Source: Rosa chinensis (lineage: Eukaryota; Streptophyta; Magnoliopsida; Rosales; Rosaceae). From it: a stretch of DNA of 64,000 nucleotides. Below the pieces are notes generated by a model. The model was not told the origin of the DNA. It did no database searches and was given only the letters and a program-made list of their open reading frames with translations. The DNA lies in assembly GCF_002994745.2 (NCBI RefSeq), contig NC_037091.1:54731612-54795611 (forward strand), written 5' to 3'. The translations under genes were made by a program, and so were the position numbers. This document shows, piece by piece, positions 60,808 through 64,000 of this stretch (positions within the stretch are counted from its first letter, which is position 1; the number at the start of each line of letters is the position of its first letter).

Positions 60808-62332
60808 TTTATGCACGTTTCAATTTCCTATCCTATTACTATAACTTGTACACGAAATGAAACAGCAACCCTCCCTTTCGACCACAGAACACACTTATAG
60901 TCTTATAGACACCAAAGGCGAACCTGCGAATTGGTAGCCTGTTCACTACGTTTGACCTTTGATTTGGTGTTTGGCCAAATGCACCGACTGCACACCACCA
61001 ACTCGCAGCTGGTAATTTCTAACACCGTCAAACAAAACAGGACGGTAGAATACTGACAATAGAGGATTTGAACTGAAATTGGGCGGCGCTGAAAAACATG
61101 GTTCATATGTAATGTAAGTAATAGACACTGGACAATTGTTTCTGTTAGTAAGAAAGAGATGACTTGATAATCAACGCAATGAAAAATTCAACAATTTTGT
61201 TCAGAAATATATAAACATCAATCGTCATATAAAGAATGGTGAGTAAGGTTCTTCTTCAATCGTTGTCAACAACCAAAAAACAAAGAACTTGGTTGTTCAG
61301 CTTTGAACACAAATTATAATATCCATCTTCTTATAGCAGCTGATCGAACCGTTCCGCCACCAATTTGATGCTACTTAATTGGTGCCGTAACACTTGCATA
61401 TCATAAATACTTTTCTCTGTTGAGGAATGAGGATAATACTTGATTATGCACACTACTCGCTCTTGACTTGACTTCTAAACTTCGACAACACCGAGCCACC
61501 ATTACCCATCATATGTTTGGAAGGAGAAGGCAAATAGAAAATAAAATAGTGAACCAAATTTTCAAAAGATTATGTCAATTGATAAGCATATCAGTGTGTG
61601 GGGCTTGATATTACAATGTCAACATTCATTTTAGTTATTTTTGCACTCTCTCATCTTGTTCATAGGTAACAAAAGAGATAAATAAAATTAATTATATACA
61701 AATACATATTCTTAACCACACTTCGCTTGTCCGAGCGTGTCTTTTTTAGACACAATATTTTTAATCAAAAGAACTGCATACTAAAAACCAAGTGATTGAA
61801 GTAATCCTCCGATCACATCAAATTTTACAAGTGTCACATTACCCATTTTGCAACCAGTCGATAAAAATCAAAAGAAAAATCTACAATCTAACTAGGAAAA
61901 GAGAAAATTCACATGACCCCCGAAAAGATATTTTTTTACCCCAAATTGATCCTCAAAACCCTAGACTTAACATCACCCACAAGTCACAAACATCCATCCA
62001 TCTATCATGTGATGCCCAACTAGAACACCCAACCCAAATCAAAAACAAATCCATCACAGAAATTCAGTAGTACAAGAAAGAAAGAAAGAAAGAAAGAAAG
62101 AAAAGCCCAAAACAAAATCAAACACCTCCACAAAAAACCAAATATACAATTCTAGTCTACGTGTACGATTCCACCACCACTTGGCCACTCCATGACCTTT
62201 ATATCTCCAAATTTTCGCACCCAACAAAAACTAGAAAAATCTCCCTTCTTCATCTTCGCTCCCTTTTTCTCTGCCTCTTCTTCTTCTTCTTCTACTCGAT
62301 AAGGTCTCAGATTCTCACACCCACATTCTGAA
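60808..62332. other. Intergenic; upstream region of the DnaJ-type gene
   Basis: AT-rich, no gene seen. A microsatellite of AAAG units lies at about 62074-62104. A pyrimidine-rich CTTCTTCTTC stretch at 62270-62298 is probably in the 5' UTR of the next gene. Confidence 0.5.
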
Positions 62333-62635
62333 ATGGGCGGTCCGATCGTGTTGACCCAGATAGCTCAGGGCCTCGGCGTCTTGGCCGGAGCGGCCATCGT
62401 CAAATCGCTGATGGACAAACCCATGGCCGGCCCGTTTCCGCGGTGCCCCAGTTGCAACGGAACGGGTCGGGTCAGCTGCCTCTGCAAGCGATGGTCGGAT
62501 GGTGATGTCGGGTGCCGGACCTGTTCCGGGTCGGGTCGGACTTTCTGCAGCAGCTGTGGCGGGTCGGGTACGGGTCGGCCTCTACCCGTTCAGCTCTCCG
62601 TAAGGCGTCAAAACCCGCCACCCGGTTCGGGCTAA
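62333..62635 (+). CDS. Small DnaJ-type cysteine-rich zinc-finger protein
   Basis: Intronless, 100 residues, ATG at 62333. After an N-terminal segment that may be a membrane anchor or targeting region (IAQGLGVLAGAAIVKSL) come four CxxC pairs arranged as in the DnaJ zinc domain: CPSCNGTGRVSCLC, CRTCSGSGRTFCSSCGGSG. There is no J-domain. Plant relatives of this size are annotated as DnaJ/Hsp40 cysteine-rich domain superfamily proteins; some act as plastid thiol-disulfide chaperones, but a role here is not shown. It is GC-rich compared with its flanks. The first and last residues fit a complete short protein. Confidence 0.8.
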   Translation: MGGPIVLTQIAQGLGVLAGAAIVKSLMDKPMAGPFPRCPSCNGTGRVSCLCKRWSDGDVGCRTCSGSGRTFCSSCGGSGTGRPLPVQLSVRRQNPPPGSG

Positions 62636-64000
62636 TTCGGTTGTTGTAGAAATGTTTATAGTCTCTCGCTCTCTCTTGCCCTCTTTGATTTTTTTTCGGA
62701 AAGAAAAAGAGTTGAAATTGAATCATGTAATATAGTTAAAAGGTGATGATACTTTGAGGGATTGGAGAAGTAAGTTCATTTTTATTAGGCTGTAATGTAA
62801 TCACATCACTTTTGCTCATATAATGAATACCTTCATAGCTAAAATTTGTGTGTATGCTTATTCACAATTTTGGGTATTTTTGAGTTGAATATTTCCGGGG
62901 TTTCATTGAATTACATAGTTTGGTTAGTAAACTTTACTTGTTGAATAAATTTGTTGCTTAAAGCAAAGTTCTTGGTTGTTCATTGATGGATACTTGAAAT
63001 TAGGGACATCAAGAGCACCCATTTTACTCCATCTAATTCAGAAAATGGTGATTTTTGGCTTATGCACCAACCCTTTGGTACAAAACAATAGTTAGAGCCA
63101 AGAGAAGATTGTCATCTTACTATATGAGACATGTCTTTTAGTTGATAATAATGCATTAATTTGAATGTTTGATGTTGAAGCTTAAAGATTTTTTGTTCAT
63201 AGGGAATGTTACCTTGTCAAGTTTTAAAATTACCGAGTCCTTGCTCATGAGCCTCGACAATAAGCATAGATGGTTATTTTGCCTTTTTCATTTCTTGCAT
63301 TTTAACCAGTAATGAGTTGTTTACCAAAAAAAAAAAAAAAAACCAGTAATGAGTTGGCTTACATAAGCATAGCTTTAAAAATTAGTGCATTTAGAAAAGA
63401 TAAAGGTAACCTTTTGTTATGTTTTTCTTTTATCAACTTGAGGGAATGGTGAGGTAGATCTCGAATACCAATATGTCCTTATCCTCTATATCTGATATAA
63501 TGTGCAATATCAAATTATTAAATATGTTACTGCTCTCATCTGAGACTTGCCTGCCTCATCCTGAATAAACTATTTTGAGGCTTTAACCTTGTGAAGGTTA
63601 GCCGGGATCCAAAGGAAATGAAAGCTAGTTTATTAGTTCTAAATTTGCCATATAGAAGCAGCAAGAATTCTTTCTGTTCTGCCCAAATCAGGATTTGCTG
63701 CTCAAATCCGGTGAAAGTCATAATTTTGTGAAAACTACTCTTTAAACCTTGAACTGTGACATGGGTTTTGAAGTTTTGATTTCTTTGTGTACCTCTTGTC
63801 AATAGATAAATGAATTGTACATTCATGTTAATCAGTGGAGATTTTCCGTCACAACTCACAAGAGTGATGCTTCACTTAACAAACATTGCACGTTAACAAC
63901 TGATTTAATACATATTTATGGAGTTCAAGTCCAAACAGATATTTGTACACCAGAAGATGGTTCTATCAAATCACATAACAAGTTTACAGGTCTTAGTCCT
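62636..64000. other. 3' UTR of the DnaJ-type gene, then intergenic
   Basis: No further gene recognised to the end of the window. The open frame at 63536-63859 on the minus strand has no family resemblance. Confidence 0.45.

Noticed and set aside
63536..63859. 107-codon minus-strand open frame
   Set aside because: No recognisable domain, ordinary AT-rich composition; likely chance.

Overview
This is nuclear DNA of a flowering plant. The genes carry many spliceosomal introns, intergenic DNA is AT-rich and full of plant-type transposons, there are two nuclear tRNA genes, and every recognisable protein has a clear land-plant family. Gene content and sequence style suit a rosid eudicot, possibly Rosaceae; that is inference and was not tested.

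Layout. 1-4067 (+): an SPL transcription factor of the SPL2/10/11 clade with an intact miR156 site. 6178-8575 (-): a three-finger RanBP2-type zinc-finger protein. 8807-8879 (-): tRNA-Ala(UGC). 9193-14671: a Helitron with intron-containing cargo. 14883-20888: a decayed Ty1/copia element whose 5' LTR was later split by a 1056-bp insertion. 21299-22652 (-): a GPI-anchored lipid-transfer protein. 24.2-28.1 kb: repeats, including a 21-24-bp minisatellite split by a non-autonomous hAT element. 29.5 kb: a SINE. 31229-32065 (+): an intronless DUF579 cell-wall protein. 33.2-37.1 kb: a LINE tail, a Harbinger-type MITE and a broken endogenous caulimovirid-like sequence. 38477-39748 (-): a short molybdenum-cofactor-sulfurase-like protein. 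41.1-51.6 kb: a transposon-dense block holding a Pack-MULE with a captured TCP-domain fragment, three hAT-type elements with 8-bp duplications, a MITE pair flanking a broken F-box/DUF295 gene, and a LINE RNase H remnant. 53743-55877 (-) and 56919-60148 (+): a divergent pair, a plastid DUF493 protein and an ALKBH1-type dioxygenase. 60727-60807 (-): tRNA-Leu(UAA). 62333-62635 (+): a small DnaJ-type cysteine-rich zinc protein.

The genes do not form an operon or pathway. From memory of the Arabidopsis map, several have close relatives clustered on chromosome 1 (SPL10/11, a DUF493 gene, a DUF579 gene and LTPG1 near At1g27; the RanBP2-finger gene beside another DUF579 gene near At1g673). The window therefore looks like an ancestral gene block inflated by transposons. 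I found no CRISPR array and no convincing undescribed multi-gene system. The most unusual items are the Pack-MULE with duplicated TIR units, the Helitron cargo, the caulimovirid relic and the apparently catalytically dead PLP-fold protein. Exon boundaries were placed by eye from splice signals, reading phase and family similarity.
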